Assembly: GCA_963932465.1 (NCBI GenBank)
Contig: OZ010793.1
Location: 259,715,696 to 259,779,695 of the forward strand
Origin: Maratus speciosus
Lineage: Eukaryota; Arthropoda; Arachnida; Araneae; Salticidae
DNA: 64,000 nucleotides
Direction of reading: 5' to 3'
The notes under the pieces are model-generated. The model saw only the letters and a program-made list of their open reading frames with translations. It did not search any database and was not told the origin of the DNA. Made by a program: the position numbers and the translations under genes. Positions 12,684 to 24,206 of this stretch are shown one piece after another (position 1 is the first letter of the stretch; each line of letters opens with the position of its first letter).

Positions 12684-12885
12684 CAGGGCTCCCAACACAT
12701 TTTAGTTCCCAAAAAGGGGGAAAGGGGACCATTTTTATTTAAAAAGGGGACTTTGGGGGACCATTTTTATTTAAAAAAGGGACTTTGGGGGACCATTTTT
12801 ATTTAAAAAGGGGACTTTGGGGGACCATTTTTACTTAAAAAGGGGACTTCGGGGGACCATTTTTATTAAAAAAGGGAGACTAAAA
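12684..12885. repeat. hAT-like terminus with GGGGAC tandem repeat
   Basis: CAGGGCTCCCAA begins a segment followed by about five units of ~32 bp (GGGGACTTTGGGGGACC plus an ATTTTTATTTAAAAA spacer). A related segment ending GGGAGCCCTG lies at 19253-19420. It lies in the loop of the fold-back structure. A matching right end nearby was not found, so it is probably a truncated non-autonomous hAT. Confidence 0.5.
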
Positions 12886-13804
12886 AAGAATCATGAGTAA
12901 AAACATTGCACTAATTTTCCTGAATATGCTAGTAAATTTTAAAAATCACCCCAGAAAATATGTTAGAAGGTTATCTTTATAAGATGTCATTAAACAATGT
13001 ACACAGTTTTATAGAAACACATTTCAATATCCTACTGTAAGAATATAGAAAGTATTCAATATTTCGGCATTCACCTTGATAATTTTCTTTAAAGGTAAAA
13101 AATAATGATCAGTGAATAAAAAGAGCACAGCATAATAATGAATCCTGTTGAACATTAAAATTGGATTAAGATATATATTATTAATTATTATCCTCAAACA
13201 TAAAATTTAGTTTCTTTCTACACAATAGAAGTTAGGATAAGCTATGATGTTCATAGGAAAAAGCCTAGTATGGCAAAGTTCCATGGGGAGTGATCAAAAC
13301 CAATATTGAATCATCAGTAATTCATAATCATCTTACGCATCAAATCTGGTGAAATTTAATCCCAACCATACCGTGATCTGGCTTTCATAGAAATTATTAA
13401 AATTGCAACCTAGTAGTGCCTGCCACCTGTCACGAAATACACCAAAATCTAATCAGTGCCAATTTATGTCAAGGATTAAATGAATGTGAAGTTAATGGAA
13501 TTTCACTCTAACGATGCTAAGGTATAATTATCATGTAAATTGTGCAAAATGTAACATAGTAATGCCACCTGTTGGGCCATATACACCAAAACCTAATCAG
13601 CATCTATGTGTGCTAAAGTCTAATTAAATATGCATTTGATGAAATTCCATACTTTAGTTTTGAGATAGAGTAGCTACAAATTTTGTATCACAAATAGAGA
13701 GAGATTTTAAAAAAATAGTCAAATCGTATTGAAGGTCAATCTAAAACATGTAAATCCATCAAAAAAATGGAAAATTTTTTTCATGATTCCAATACCTTCT
13801 TCTG
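12886..13804. other. AT-rich loop sequence
   Basis: No gene is seen. Two short segments resemble each other: TAGTAGTGCCTGCCACCTGT with its flanks near 13410-13470, and TAGTAATGCCACCTGTTGGG near 13556-13600. Both are followed by ACACCAAAA and TCTAATCAG or CCTAATCAG, suggesting a diverged ~150-bp tandem duplication. Confidence 0.4.
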
Positions 13805-14748
13805 ATAAAATAGGGGGATCTACCCCCTATGAGCTATGCTCGACAAATTCCGTTCAGACACTGAAGACTCTAAAAACACGCTAATTTGATCCACTTTAGA
13901 AAGATTTGAATAATAATTAAACAACTAGTGATGATCTCACTGTAAACAGATTTCCATTCATTTCAATTTCACTGAGGGATTTTAAGATATAATCAGCTAC
14001 TGTTCAGACATTTAATGGCTGTTTTCGTGATTGATTAAATAAGATCAGTAAACAGTATTTGAAAATCAGCCTATATAAAATGAACAAATCAAACAGAGTC
14101 GTTGACTTTTGGAATTTTTTAAACAACGTTATAAGAAAATTGTCTTAAATAACACATTTTAAATATATCGTTTTAAATCTGATGTAATTTTCACGAAAAA
14201 TTTATTTCTCTCTTTAACGTTCACGTGAAAATACACTTGTTGTTTGAAAGGGAGAATTATTATTTGCGCTGTCTTAGAACTGACAACAACAATTAAAAAG
14301 ATCACCACAAAATACGAAATAAATCTCTCGTGTAAATATATTTTTTAATTTAAGCTGTTTGGCAATATTATTATTTGTGCATTTTAAATGTTACGTAATT
14401 TCTCCTGTTTATTGCTTTTAACTAGCATATATTAATGTTAATTTTTAAAACGTTTCTTTCTTTTTTAATATTCCCGTGTAAATACAATTTTTGTGACGAA
14501 ATTTTAAATATTTTCCTGCTTTTAAAACGTGATCATTGAATTCTTATTTTAAAGTTTTATTTCTATTTTTAATAGTCACATGCAGATACATTTTTAATTA
14601 AAAGGAAATAGCACTTTTTGCGTTGTTTTTACAATTGGCAACAGTTTAAAATAATAACTTTATCTAAATGTGAATAAAAATATCTATTAAAATGATGAAA
14701 ATTCAAATAAAAATTTGAAAAAAAAAATATCAGTCAAAAAATAAAATA

Positions 14749-16035
14749 TTACCTTGAGTCTAAAATTTTGACCCTTTCGTAGAATAGTGCTACTAAAACA
14801 GCTGGCGTTCGCAAGTTAAGTGACATTTTTACATACGGTTTTCTGGTTTCGAAAGAAGAAGACGTGTGCTACAACACTGTGTATTTATTGTTTTGAAAAA
14901 TTATCATCTGTAGCCTCCACGAAACCTCGAAAATGGAACTATCACGTATCCAGCTTCGAACCATCATCTACTACAAGTTCTGTAGCAACACCGGAGTGAC
15001 AGAATGTCACCGTAACATGTGTGCACGTTTAGGTGAGGATATTGTATCACTTAGTACAGTCAAACGATGGTATCAAAATTTTAAGATTAAGAATTTCAAC
15101 ATCGAAGATGAATCACGTGCTGGTCGACCTACTGTGATTGATGAGACCGAATTGCAGAAATCCATCGATGAAGATCAAAATGCTACATCACGGGAACTTG
15201 CATCTCACTTCAATGTTTCTCAAACAACCATAATTCGAGCATTAAAAAACATTGGTTTGACATACAAATTCAATCGATGGGTGCCGCACGATCTGACACA
15301 AAATGACAAAGAAAAACGAAAACGGACCTGTGTAAACTTGCTCGAATATCACCGAAAGGGTGATTTTTTGAACCTGATTGTTACGTGTGATGAGAAATGG
15401 GTTTATTACGACAACACCAGTCGAAAAGGAGGATGGTCTGAACCAGGTGTACCGGTCAGGACCGTAACCAGGCGCATATTGACCTATAAAAAAATCCTCC
15501 TCTGTGTTTTCTGGCATAGTCGCGGTATTATCTACAAGGAGTACTTAAAAAGTGGCCAGACCATCGACAGTGAGTCGTACAGCAGCATGCTGCATAAAGT
15601 GGATGCAGCAATTAGGGAAAAGCGAAGTAAGGAGTTCCGACGCAAGGTGGTTATGTTTCACCAGGATAATGCCCGGCCACACGTCAGTGCGTGGACGAAT
15701 TGGAACTTATACAAGCTGGAATGGGACTTAATGCCACATCCTCCATATAGTCCGGACATGGCACCTTCCGACTACTATCTGTTTTCGCATCTGCAACTGC
15801 ACCTTAGTGGTGAAATTTTCAATTCTTCAGAAGAGGTCAAAAAAGAGGTTGACCTCTTTCTCGACTCACGTAGCCCAGAGTTTTTCAAGGAAGGCATTGA
15901 AAAACTGCCAAAACGTTGGCAGAAGATTGTCGAACTTAATGGTGATTACTATCCTCACTAATGTTTTGTATTTTTGTAAATATTTGTTGTCAACATTAAA
16001 ATAAAAAAAGGGTCAAAACTTTAGACTCAACCTGA
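14749..16035 (+). mobile_element. mariner element, apparently full length
   Basis: The ~1.29-kb element is bounded by TA (14747-14748 and 16036-16037). Inverted termini share TTGAGTCTAAA followed by A/G-TTTTGACCC at about 14754-14775 and 16006-16030. It carries one uninterrupted transposase. It lies within the right arm of the fold-back structure and splits its similarity to the left arm, so it inserted later. A copy of mariner size with an open frame suggests a young insertion. Confidence 0.92.
14933..15961 (+). CDS. mariner transposase, DD34D
   Basis: The 342-residue protein matches the usual mariner length. The N-terminal ~115 residues hold two helix-turn-helix motifs (around SLSTVKRWYQNFK and SRELASHFNVSQTTIIRALK), which in this family bind the terminal repeats. 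The signature WVPHDL follows at about residue 120. The catalytic triad is visible: Asp in TCDEKWVYYD, Asp in MFHQDNARPHV, and Asp in YSPDMAPSDYYLF, with 34 residues between the second and third. The start ATG lies about 180 bp inside the element, as in other mariners, and the TAA stop is followed by ~75 bp to the element end. The frame has no stops or frameshifts. It catalyses cut-and-paste transposition at TA sites; whether this copy is active cannot be told from sequence. Confidence 0.95.
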   Translation: MELSRIQLRTIIYYKFCSNTGVTECHRNMCARLGEDIVSLSTVKRWYQNFKIKNFNIEDESRAGRPTVIDETELQKSIDEDQNATSRELASHFNVSQTTIIRALKNIGLTYKFNRWVPHDLTQNDKEKRKRTCVNLLEYHRKGDFLNLIVTCDEKWVYYDNTSRKGGWSEPGVPVRTVTRRILTYKKILLCVFWHSRGIIYKEYLKSGQTIDSESYSSMLHKVDAAIREKRSKEFRRKVVMFHQDNARPHVSAWTNWNLYKLEWDLMPHPPYSPDMAPSDYYLFSHLQLHLSGEIFNSSEEVKKEVDLFLDSRSPEFFKEGIEKLPKRWQKIVELNGDYYPH

Positions 16036-16574
16036 TAAATGCAGTCTGCTTACCACAGGCTTGTAATAGTCCTTAGAAAAAAGGATTAAATTCCTATGCA
16101 TAGCTTTTGTTCAGCTATAAAACTTTTTTAATGGAATGATTTTGACCAACTTTAACATTGAATAGCTCTTAAAAAGGATTCTTCGATTTAAAAACTGCCT
16201 GCACCAGCGTGTTTATCAATCATTTCTGTATAATATGAGTACTACCAATGCTCATAACTGCAGTGGAGGTGACAGAGTTAGTTACTTTTTTTTTTTTTTT
16301 TAAGACTATAGAAATATAGACTGAAGAGAGCCTAAGGGGAAAAAAAACAAAAAAAACAAGAAGACATTGTAATTAAGAGTTCCTTTAATAGATTGAATAT
16401 ACTTCTCCATCAAAATTGAAAACAAAACTACATCTATAATAATAAAGTTAAAAGTTTGCATACTAAAGAGAATGTTGCACATAGAGCTACAAGATTTGGC
16501 AGGAAGATACCACCTGTATATCTAAATTAGTTTTTGGATTTTTTTTATTACATTTTTTATGAGATTTTTATTTT

Positions 16575-17400
16575 TTAGCCTAATGTAATAATTTTTTTCC
16601 CTATTTTCAATAAAGTTTATTCAAAATTTGTACAACATTTAAAAAATCTTTCAGAAATTTTTAATGTGAATTTCAGCCTTTTTTTGCATTCTGCGGCAAC
16701 TTTCTGACATTCATAAAAGTAATTCAGTTTCAAACTTTTAGCCCTAAAGTAATAAATTTTGTCCTAACATGATTGCGTCGTCTTCAATTTTTAACTAATT
16801 TTAGCCTTTTTTTTGTGTATGTATATATGTGTCTTCTGCAACGATTCTTTCCACATTAGAATCCGGTTTCAATGTTTTAGCCCAATATAGTAAATGTTGT
16901 CCTCCTTTTAATGAAGTTTATTCAGAATTTGTACAGCATTTTAAAATTCTTTCAGAAATTTTAAATGTGAATTTCAGCTTTTTTTTTGCATTCTGAGGCA
17001 ACTTTCTGACATTCATAAAAGAAATTCAGTTTCAAACTTTTAGCCCTAATGTAATAAATTTTGTCCTAATATGATTGCGTCGTCTTCAATTTTTAACTAA
17101 TTTTAGCCTTTTTTTTTGTACGTATATATGTGTGTTCTGCAACGATTCTTTCCACATTAGAATCCGGTTTCAATGTTTTAGCCCAATATAGTAAATGTTG
17201 TCCTCCTTTTAATGAAGTTTATTCAGAATTTGTACAGCAATTTTCGAATTTTTATGCAATTTTTTAATTTTTAAAAAAAATCCAGTTTCAATACATTATC
17301 CTAGTTTAATAAATTTTGAATACAATTTATCCAGAATTAGTACAGCATCTTTTAATTTTTTTTATGCAGTTTAAGGTTTTGTTTTTTTGCATTTTGCGAT
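16575..17400. repeat. Tandem repeat of ~302 bp, about 2.7 units
   Basis: CCCAATATAGTAAATGTTG recurs at 16881 and 17182 (301 bp apart), with a diverged equivalent at about 16579. Shared blocks include CTTTCAGAAATTT, GCAACTTTCTGACATTCAT, GATTGCGTCGTCTTCAA and GCAACGATTCTTTCCACATT. Each unit has two related halves (TAGCCCTAATGTAATAA and TAGCCCAATATAGTAAA), so it is a small higher-order repeat. No coding potential is seen. Confidence 0.8.
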
Positions 17401-17581
17401 AATTCTTTAACATTCGGTTTCAAAAACTGGTCATGTGAGTAACAGGTCTGGCTAAGATAAGTCTATCCTTGATAAATGGAAAGTGGGTAATAATAGAAAA
17501 GTCTCCCCTACATTTTGTTTTGTGGAGGATAAATAGGAGAATTCTGACAATTTCGTATTGTTTCCAAGAACATAAAAAAGG

Positions 17582-19224
17582 ATTTTTACTTTCTTCTATC
17601 TTCAATAGAAGAAAGTATTGCAATCGAAATTTTTTTCGACTTCTGGTTTTCGACGGATTTACACGTTTTAGGGGTCAGAGATCCCAAAAAACACGTTTAT
17701 AGAAAATGTCTGTGTCTGTCACGATTGTACCATCAAAAAATGTATGAAGTTATGCATAGAATTGAATCAAATTTTTATTTTAAGTTTTTGGCTATGGCAA
17801 GCAGATCCTTCCTGAATTTGGAAAAAATTCGCTGGTAGGGGGCAATGTAATAGCAATTTTTGTGCGATTTTGAATATTTTACCATCCAAAAGTGTATGAA
17901 GTTATGCATAGAATTGAACCAAATTTTTATTTTAAGTTTTTGGATATAGCAAATAGGTCCTCCCTGAATTTGGAAAAAAATCGCCAGTAGGGGGCGCTGT
18001 AACAGCGATTTTGAATATTGTACCATCCAAAAGTGTATGAAGTTATGCATAGAATTGAACCAAATTTTTATTTTAAGTTTTTGGATATAGCAAATAGGTC
18101 CTCCCTGAATTTGGAAAAAATTCGCCAGTAGGGGGCGCTGTAACAGCGATTTTGAATATTGTACCATCCAAAAGTGTATGAAGTTATGCATAGAATTGAA
18201 CCAAATTTTTATTTTAAGTTTTTGGCTATGGCAAGCAGACCCTCCCTGAATTTGGAAAACATTCGCCAGTAGGGGGCGCTGTAATACCGATTTTTGTGCG
18301 ATTTGGAAATTGTACCATTGAAAAGTGTATGAAGTTATGCATAGAATTGAACCAAATTTTTATTTTAAGTTCTTGGCTATGGCAAGCAGGTCCTTCCTTA
18401 ATATGGAAAAAATTCGCAGGTAGTGGGAACTGTAATAGGGATTTTTGTGCTATTTTGAATAATGTACCATCGAAAAGTGCATGAAGTTATGCATAGAATT
18501 GAACCAAATTTTTTGTGTTTGTGTTTGGTCATGGCCCGAAGGACCTCCCTGAATTTGGAAAAATTCCGCCGAAAGGGGGCGTTATAATAGCAATGTCTGT
18601 ACCATTTTCATTATTGTACCATCGAAAAGTGTATGAATTTATGCATAGAATTGAACCAAATTTTTTGTGTACGTTTCTGGCTATGGCAAACAAGTCTCCT
18701 TGAATTTGAAAAAAATCTACCGGAAAGGGGGTGTTGTAACAGTGATGTTTGTGACATTTTCTTTATTGTACAATCGAAAAGTTTATAAAATTATGCATAC
18801 AATTGATCCAAATTTTTTGTGCATGTTTTTGGCTTTTGCCAACAGGTCCTCCTTGATTTTGAAAATATCGTGCGGCAAAGGGGCTCTGTGATAGCGATTT
18901 TTGTATACTTTCCTTGATTTTTTGTAGTTCTATTGTCCATTGGCGGCTTGTGCAAAGGCGGGAACTCACTTCCTGCTAAGCCGGCTATTCGCAAACATCT
19001 GATAACAACAGAATAAGGGAAAACTCCTAATTTTAATAAATATCATGATATAGATTAACTCGTTTTTAGTTCATTTAATTGACTGAAGCAGAAATTTAAG
19101 ATGAAAATCAAAGTTGGTATAGTATTGAACTAATAATATTGAAGTATTAACATGTGTAACTAGTTTTTGAAATATTAAGATGTATAAGATAAAAGAAAGT
19201 TTTGGGATTGGCACATCCAACTAG
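17582..19224 (+). mobile_element. Helitron/HINE-like non-autonomous element A
   Basis: The 5' end ATTTTTACTTTCTTCTATC is followed within a few bases by an inverted copy, making a TACTTTCTTCTAT/ATAGAAGAAAGTA hairpin. The 3' end has a second subterminal copy in inverse sense (AAGATAAAAGAAAG), then a small stem-loop (TTGGGAT...ATCCAA) and CTAG followed by TT. The interior consists largely of tandem repeats. Subterminal inverted repeats, an internal repeat and a 3' stem-loop near CTAG are typical of Helitron- and Helentron-derived non-autonomous elements. No Rep/helicase is encoded. Element B at 55386-56317 has the same ends. Confidence 0.7.
17735..18900. repeat. Eight-unit tandem repeat inside element A
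   Basis: Units of 141-155 bp each carry GTATGAAGTTATGCATAGAA or a variant (at about 17740, 17893, 18034, 18175, 18326, 18477, 18630 and 18781) and a region resembling GGGGGCGCTGTAA. The 141-bp units (around 17990-18270) are nearly identical; the right-hand units are diverged. Open frames of 60-140 codons through it are repeat by-products. Confidence 0.88.
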
Positions 19225-19252
19225 TTCTTTTTATGATGTAATAAGCTGTTAG

Positions 19253-19420
19253 CAGGGCCGGCGCAATATTGCACAAGGAGGTTGAAGTAATTTTTTTTAT
19301 TTTGCGGTGATTTTTTTCAGTCACTGAAAAGGGGACTAGGGGGACCAAAATGCATAAAAGGGGACCTTTTTTAAAAAAAGGACTTTGGGGGAGGGAAAAG
19401 GGGACCATTTGGGAGCCCTG
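19253..19420. mobile_element. hAT-type terminal fragment with GGGGACC repeats
   Basis: The segment begins CAGGGCCGGCGC and ends GGGAGCCCTG, with GGGGACC repeats near its right end resembling those at 12684-12885. No matching 8-bp flanking duplication was found, so it may be two abutting fragments or a truncated copy. Confidence 0.45.
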
Positions 19421-19424
19421 TTCA

Positions 19425-20482
19425 TTGCGTACGAAGCTTCAAACTATATATATATATTTTCCCATTTGAATTAAAATAAAATATTTCAGTTCAGTACAGA
19501 TTTTTTTTTTCCTTATGGGGGGGGAGGAAAAACAACAACTTTTCATTCAGTTCCCAATGAATGAATCAACTTTCATTTATTTTTGATTTGAAAATGTATG
19601 CAATTTCGATTATGTTTTATTCAACTTTTTAATTTCTTTCAGTGGCAATGTTAAACAAACAATTGTTGCTATGCACAATTTAAAAAATAAAATCAACAAA
19701 CTAAAAAAAAAAGATGATTATTTTAGAAAAAAATTATAACAATTTTTAATGCCAAAATTAATTAAATGAAAATGCAAAATTATAAATTTTGGAATAAATG
19801 AAAATTAATTAATTGTGAATACAAGTAATAAATTTTAGAATATATTTGTTATGTTGATAATTTTAAATATATGACATAGTATTTTAAAATATAAGTGAAA
19901 TAAGACTAGTGAAATAATCATAATTTGATTTTGTTTTTGGATAACTCAAAGCTAATTTACAGGCAATATTTCCTAATTACTCCATAATACCAAATCATAA
20001 AAAATGTAATCTTCATTGAGGAAGTTTTCTTTATGTTGGCTCGGTGCCTACCGATATAAAGACTCTTCTATCGAATATTTGTAAATATTTTATGGTCAGA
20101 ATTCAATAATTTTATTTTTGCAAAGTTGTACAGCTATATATAAAAAAAATAATAATCAGTAAATTACTTTAAAAAATGAGTGGTTAAATGTAAAAATATT
20201 ATTTAAAAAAGTTTTGTACTTATCTGAAATGAAATATGTATTTATTTTATATAATTTCAATTTAGTAGTACGTGGTTTCAAGGGTTTTGATATCATAATC
20301 CTTCTTTTTACATGGCGACTGATCCTGGATGAAGAAAACTAAGTACATTTAAAAGTTTCTGACAAAGAAATGTCAGCAAAATATAAATAAAATAATAAAT
20401 TAAAAAAAGTTAAAACCAATTTGTACTAAAATGATTAATTAATAAAATTATTTATGGATCAAAATTTTCATGTGCACAGTAG
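19425..20482. other. AT-rich stretch without recognised feature
   Basis: Very AT-rich sequence. I see no gene, long repeat or element terminus. Confidence 0.5.
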
Positions 20483-20659
20483 TTTCAAGGCACAAGGATA
20501 AAAGAAGCGAAAAACTCTGGAGTCAAGGCTTTTGATTGTTTTTCCTTGGCATTGGATGGTGACATCTTTGCTGGAAATGAATGGGAGTTTTGGCAATCTT
20601 TATTGGATGTGTGGACAAGTTGTCAGCATGCAGCAGAGTTTAGCACTGAAGCTATTTGA
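20483..20659 (+). CDS. Possible terminal exon, unrecognised product
   Basis: A 58-codon open frame with mixed, protein-like composition (for example KNSGVKAFDCFSLALDGDIF and NEWEFWQSLLDVWTS) ends at a TGA. The local GC content is higher than its surroundings. The frame opens just after a TAG that could also serve as an AG splice acceptor, and it has no good start ATG, so a last exon of a plus-strand gene is possible. I do not recognise the family. It could also be a fragment of an old transposon. Confidence 0.25.
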   Translation, partial: FQGTRIKEAKNSGVKAFDCFSLALDGDIFAGNEWEFWQSLLDVWTSCQHAAEFSTEAI

Positions 20660-21067
20660 TGAAAGAACTTGTCTACTTTTCTTGTGGACTGAACTTTTAA
20701 TGCTATGGTGAAATATCTAGAAATGGATGTGATTCTCAGAAACATCTTTACCAGCTGGTAACAATTTGTCTCATTTGTAATTGGTGTTATCTCTGAAGAA
20801 TTTGAATTATGTTAATATAACTATGCTAAAATAAATACTTAAGTAATAATAATAATGATCTTTAGATAAATAGATCTTTTTAAGTAAATCTATGTTTCCT
20901 TTTTTTGTTAACGGAAATTTCATTTACAGAAAATTAGCCTGAGTTATAAAGGTATTAAATGATTTCAAACTGAATGAATTTTTATATGCTTTTACAAAAA
21001 TCTTAATAAGGCAAATCTTTCAGTTTATCTGTCCATCTTTCTTTCTTTCACTTCCTTAAAACAAATT

Positions 21068-21471
21068 TTATAAAAGACCAGGAGGCGTCTGAACAGATCA
21101 TCACCTCATCGAGTTGACGGCTGAAATTTTAGGATTCGTTAAAAATCGATTAGCGTATTAAAATGTAACTGGTCTGCCTTTGTGGAAACCACTTACAAAC
21201 CCGATTTTACCGGTTAATTGGTGGATTTACCATTGTTTTTCCTGCACCCATTCCTCCATGTTTCCATACTTTTGGATGCAGGAAGATACAATAATAAACA
21301 CATCAGTCAACCACTAAAATTAGGTCTTCAGGTAGTTTCTACCAAGATATGACTACCAAGAACATACCAGTTGCATTTTAATATGCTAATCTAGTTTTAA
21401 CTAATCCTAAAATTTCAGCTGTAAACTCAATGAGGTGATGGTGTGTGCAGACACCTCCTGGTCTATTATAA
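21068..21471. mobile_element. ~400-bp fold-back MITE
   Basis: The left ~100 bases, starting TTATAAAAGACCAGGAGG, are matched inverted at the right end, finishing CCTCCTGGTCTATTATAA. Arms share CATCACCTCAT, GCTGAAATTTTAGGATT and TATTAAAATG. Identity is roughly 80 percent. The superfamily is not assigned. Confidence 0.75.
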
Positions 21472-21574
21472 ATGTCGAAATTCTAATCTCAATAGCACTC
21501 TGGTCAATCTGTCAAATATCTCTACTATTTATGGAACACCATTCCTTTAATTGCGTTTTAGTGATGTTAATGAA

Positions 21575-21715
21575 CTTTATGCATATGCATCATACATATT
21601 ATACATATGCATATAATACGCAATACATTTGCATCATACATATTATAAATATGTGTATAATACATAATACATATATTATGATACATATATTACATTATAA
21701 TACATATATTATGAC
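21575..21715. repeat. ATAC/ATAT-rich simple repeat
   Basis: Degenerate tandem motifs such as CATACATATTATA and ATACATATATTATG. An open frame of about 96 codons across it is low complexity and is not called. Confidence 0.7.
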
Positions 21716-23229
21716 GTCAGAATAAAGAAAACATTTTTTGTTGCCAATTTGAGAATTGACATAATATAGTACCAAATTTGGCGACATTCGCTAAATGCCA
21801 CCCAGCTTGGCGAGTATTTGGCACTAGTGGCTATTTTTCAATGAATTAATTATTAATGCGAGCCATCTATTTATATTTTTCCACATATCATCTGAATAGT
21901 TAAATAGTATAATGTACAAATATTTCCAAAGTGCCAATAGTTTTGTCACTGCACAAAACCTCTGCTATTGCTATTATATTGTACTGTTATTATACTTATT
22001 GTGACTACGTTGTTAATCTTTACTTTGCTAAAACTTCTGTATTAAATAAAGAGAATTTACGGAAACTATCAAAGCACCGAAACTGTCTGTTCTCCTTATA
22101 ATTATTATAATTTTATAATATGTAACCTGTTAATCGATATGTACGTTAGAATGAATCTTCTATAATCCGGTTTCTCGCATTTTAGTTTTCAGGTTTCGAA
22201 TAAAATTAGCTAAAATCTTAAAACCATGGCACATTGGCTAATTCTTCAACACGATCAGATGAGAAGAATGATAGATTTTCAAATGGATCATGGCAGTGAG
22301 CCCATAGACCTTCTATTCTTCCATAATCGACTCTAATGAAAAGATTAACGTGAAACAAAAAGATATTAGAATCAATATGGTTTAATGTAAATGCAGATAT
22401 TGTTAAAGGATTTCATAAGAACCATTTCACTTGTACCCAATCGTATCAGTTAAAATACAACAATTGGCAGTGAGCCCAATTAGAAAAGATTACTTAATAG
22501 GATTAAAATTTTTCGCATTAGAGAACGAATCATAACAGATAAAGAAATATGTATAAGTGAGTTAAGAGATATTTGTCACGAAAGATGAAATACATAACAA
22601 CACAAAATATATGATGTGCTTCCATGATCGTAAAGAGTTCTTGATTTCTCTATCAAAAGCTTCCGACTTGGCAAAAGAATGGGCAAGTAAATAAAATTAT
22701 GAATAACAGTAACATGATGCAACGTTTAACATGCAATTAATAGAGTAAATACTGCTTGCTGGAGACGGCTAGTACTTTAACATAAAAAGAAATGAAGTAT
22801 AAATTTGTAAAGCTCAATAAAATAAATTTAGGTATGTTTATGTTAGGCAGGCGCAAGTGGCAAATCGCCAAATGCTGTACCCAATTCTATTGTTCATATT
22901 GCCTTCATCTCATTTAAAAATATAAACTTTTCAGTCATCTCATTTAAAATAGATGCATTTCCCTTATTTTATTTAATAGAATATTTAACATAGAAATAAA
23001 TAAATAAATAAATAAGAAATAATAACATAAACTAAAATATTTTATTTGAAAATCAAAGCATTGTTTCTAATTTACACATGTGAAAAATGAAAACTGCTAT
23101 TGGCGAAAAAACAAAATGCTAATGAGGAGATTTGTTCCCGGCTAACATAAAAGTACCAAAATTTAAGGGTTTTTATATTAATATAGTTTAGAAAAATAAT
23201 CTTGAAAAAACATACAAAAAATAGTGATA
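21716..23229. other. AT-rich stretch without recognised gene
   Basis: I see no gene or element ends. The only repeat noticed is a short duplicated TTTTCAGTCATCTCATTTAAA-like motif near 22910-22950. Confidence 0.4.
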
Positions 23230-24206
23230 TCCCAACAAAAAGTTTTCGGTAAAAAAAAAAAAAAAAAGCGCCAAGTTCTCCTTACGGTTACCCCCAAGTT
23301 CTCCTGTTTCGGCCAGAAAAAGTAGTGATATCTGAAGTTCGCACAAGTTAAAAGCCAAACATCCCAAATCTTCCATTGAAAATGGTTTCCTGCAACTTGG
23401 CCGTTAATGCATTCGAGAGAGTTTTTCAAATTTTAAAGTATGTACAAATGAGTTACATGCCAACTACATTTTTTGATTATTTCAGGCATTTTGTGGCACA
23501 AAGTACAGAAATAAAATACACATTTAAAAAAAGTATTTAAACCATTTCTGTCTATTTAAATGCTTAGAAGTTAAAAATAACAAAATACTTGTTTTCAGAA
23601 GATAATATCCCTAATTCCTAAAACATATTTAGTATCAGCTTTTAACAGTTTATAAATCGAATACCTCTTAATGTATCCAAACAAACTACAATAAATGTTC
23701 AAACAAAAAAAAATCTCTTTCGTCAATGCACAAGATTTCAATATTATACAATAAAATATAATGTAACATATTGTGAGATTTGAAGTAAGTAAATTTTGTT
23801 TTATTTCTTGGGTTTTACATTAATGACTTTAGCTTTAGGCCGTACAAAATGGCAATTAAACCACAAGTGGACTAAATGATCTGTAATCAAAACTAATGTT
23901 TGTTCAAACTAAATAGTATTTATCAGAAATCTTTTACTTATAATGTCTTTATGTGAATTTGCCTCTTTGCATTCTAATATTACTTTTAATATTTAAATAA
24001 TTCATAAATGCGTAATTTCCAATCATTAATTTTGAAATGCTGTAGAAGGCATTAACGGCCAAGTCACAGGAAGCCATTTTCAATGAAAGATTTGGGATGT
24101 TTGGCTTTTAACTTGTGCAAACTTCAGATATCACTACTTTTTCTGGCCAAAACATTAAGGAGAACTTGGCGCTTTTTTTTTTTTTATCAAAAACTTTTTG
24201 TTGGGA
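23230..24206. mobile_element. Long-TIR fold-back element flanked by TA
   Basis: TCCCAACAAAAAGTTTT at the left is matched inverted at the right (AAAACTTTTTGTTGGGA), each end flanked by TA. Arms extend about 160-185 bp (23230-23415 and 24048-24206) and include GCGCCAAGTTCTCCTTA and AAGCCAAACATCCCAAATCT. The left arm has a ~22-bp duplication around CCAAGTTCTCC that is absent from the right arm. The interior of ~630 bp is non-coding. Ends and TA flanks suggest a Tc1/mariner-class MITE. Confidence 0.75.

Larger units (their letters stand above)
10650..16320. mobile_element. Large fold-back (long-TIR) structure
   Basis: The left arm (about 10650-11920) is matched inverted by a right arm (about 13805-14748 plus 16036-16320). 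Examples: AAACACGCTGGTGC at 10800 against GCACCAGCGTGTTT at 16201; CATGTGACTATTA at 11151 against TAATAGTCACATG at 14571; CGAAAACAGCCATT at 11700 against AATGGCTGTTTTCG at 14014. Arms are about 1.2 kb and imperfect. The loop (11.9-13.8 kb) has no transposase. A mariner copy sits in the right arm. Terminal boundaries and target duplication could not be fixed, so an inverted duplication of genomic DNA remains an alternative to a transposon. Confidence 0.7.

Noticed and set aside
17775..18191. 138-codon minus-strand frame with internal repeats
   Set aside because: It arises because the 141-bp unit length is a multiple of three; no start context or protein similarity.
12684..19420. One large hAT from CAGGGCTCCC to GGGAGCCCTG
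   Set aside because: The flanking 8 bases do not match, and the span would cut through only one arm of the fold-back structure; two separate fragments are more likely.
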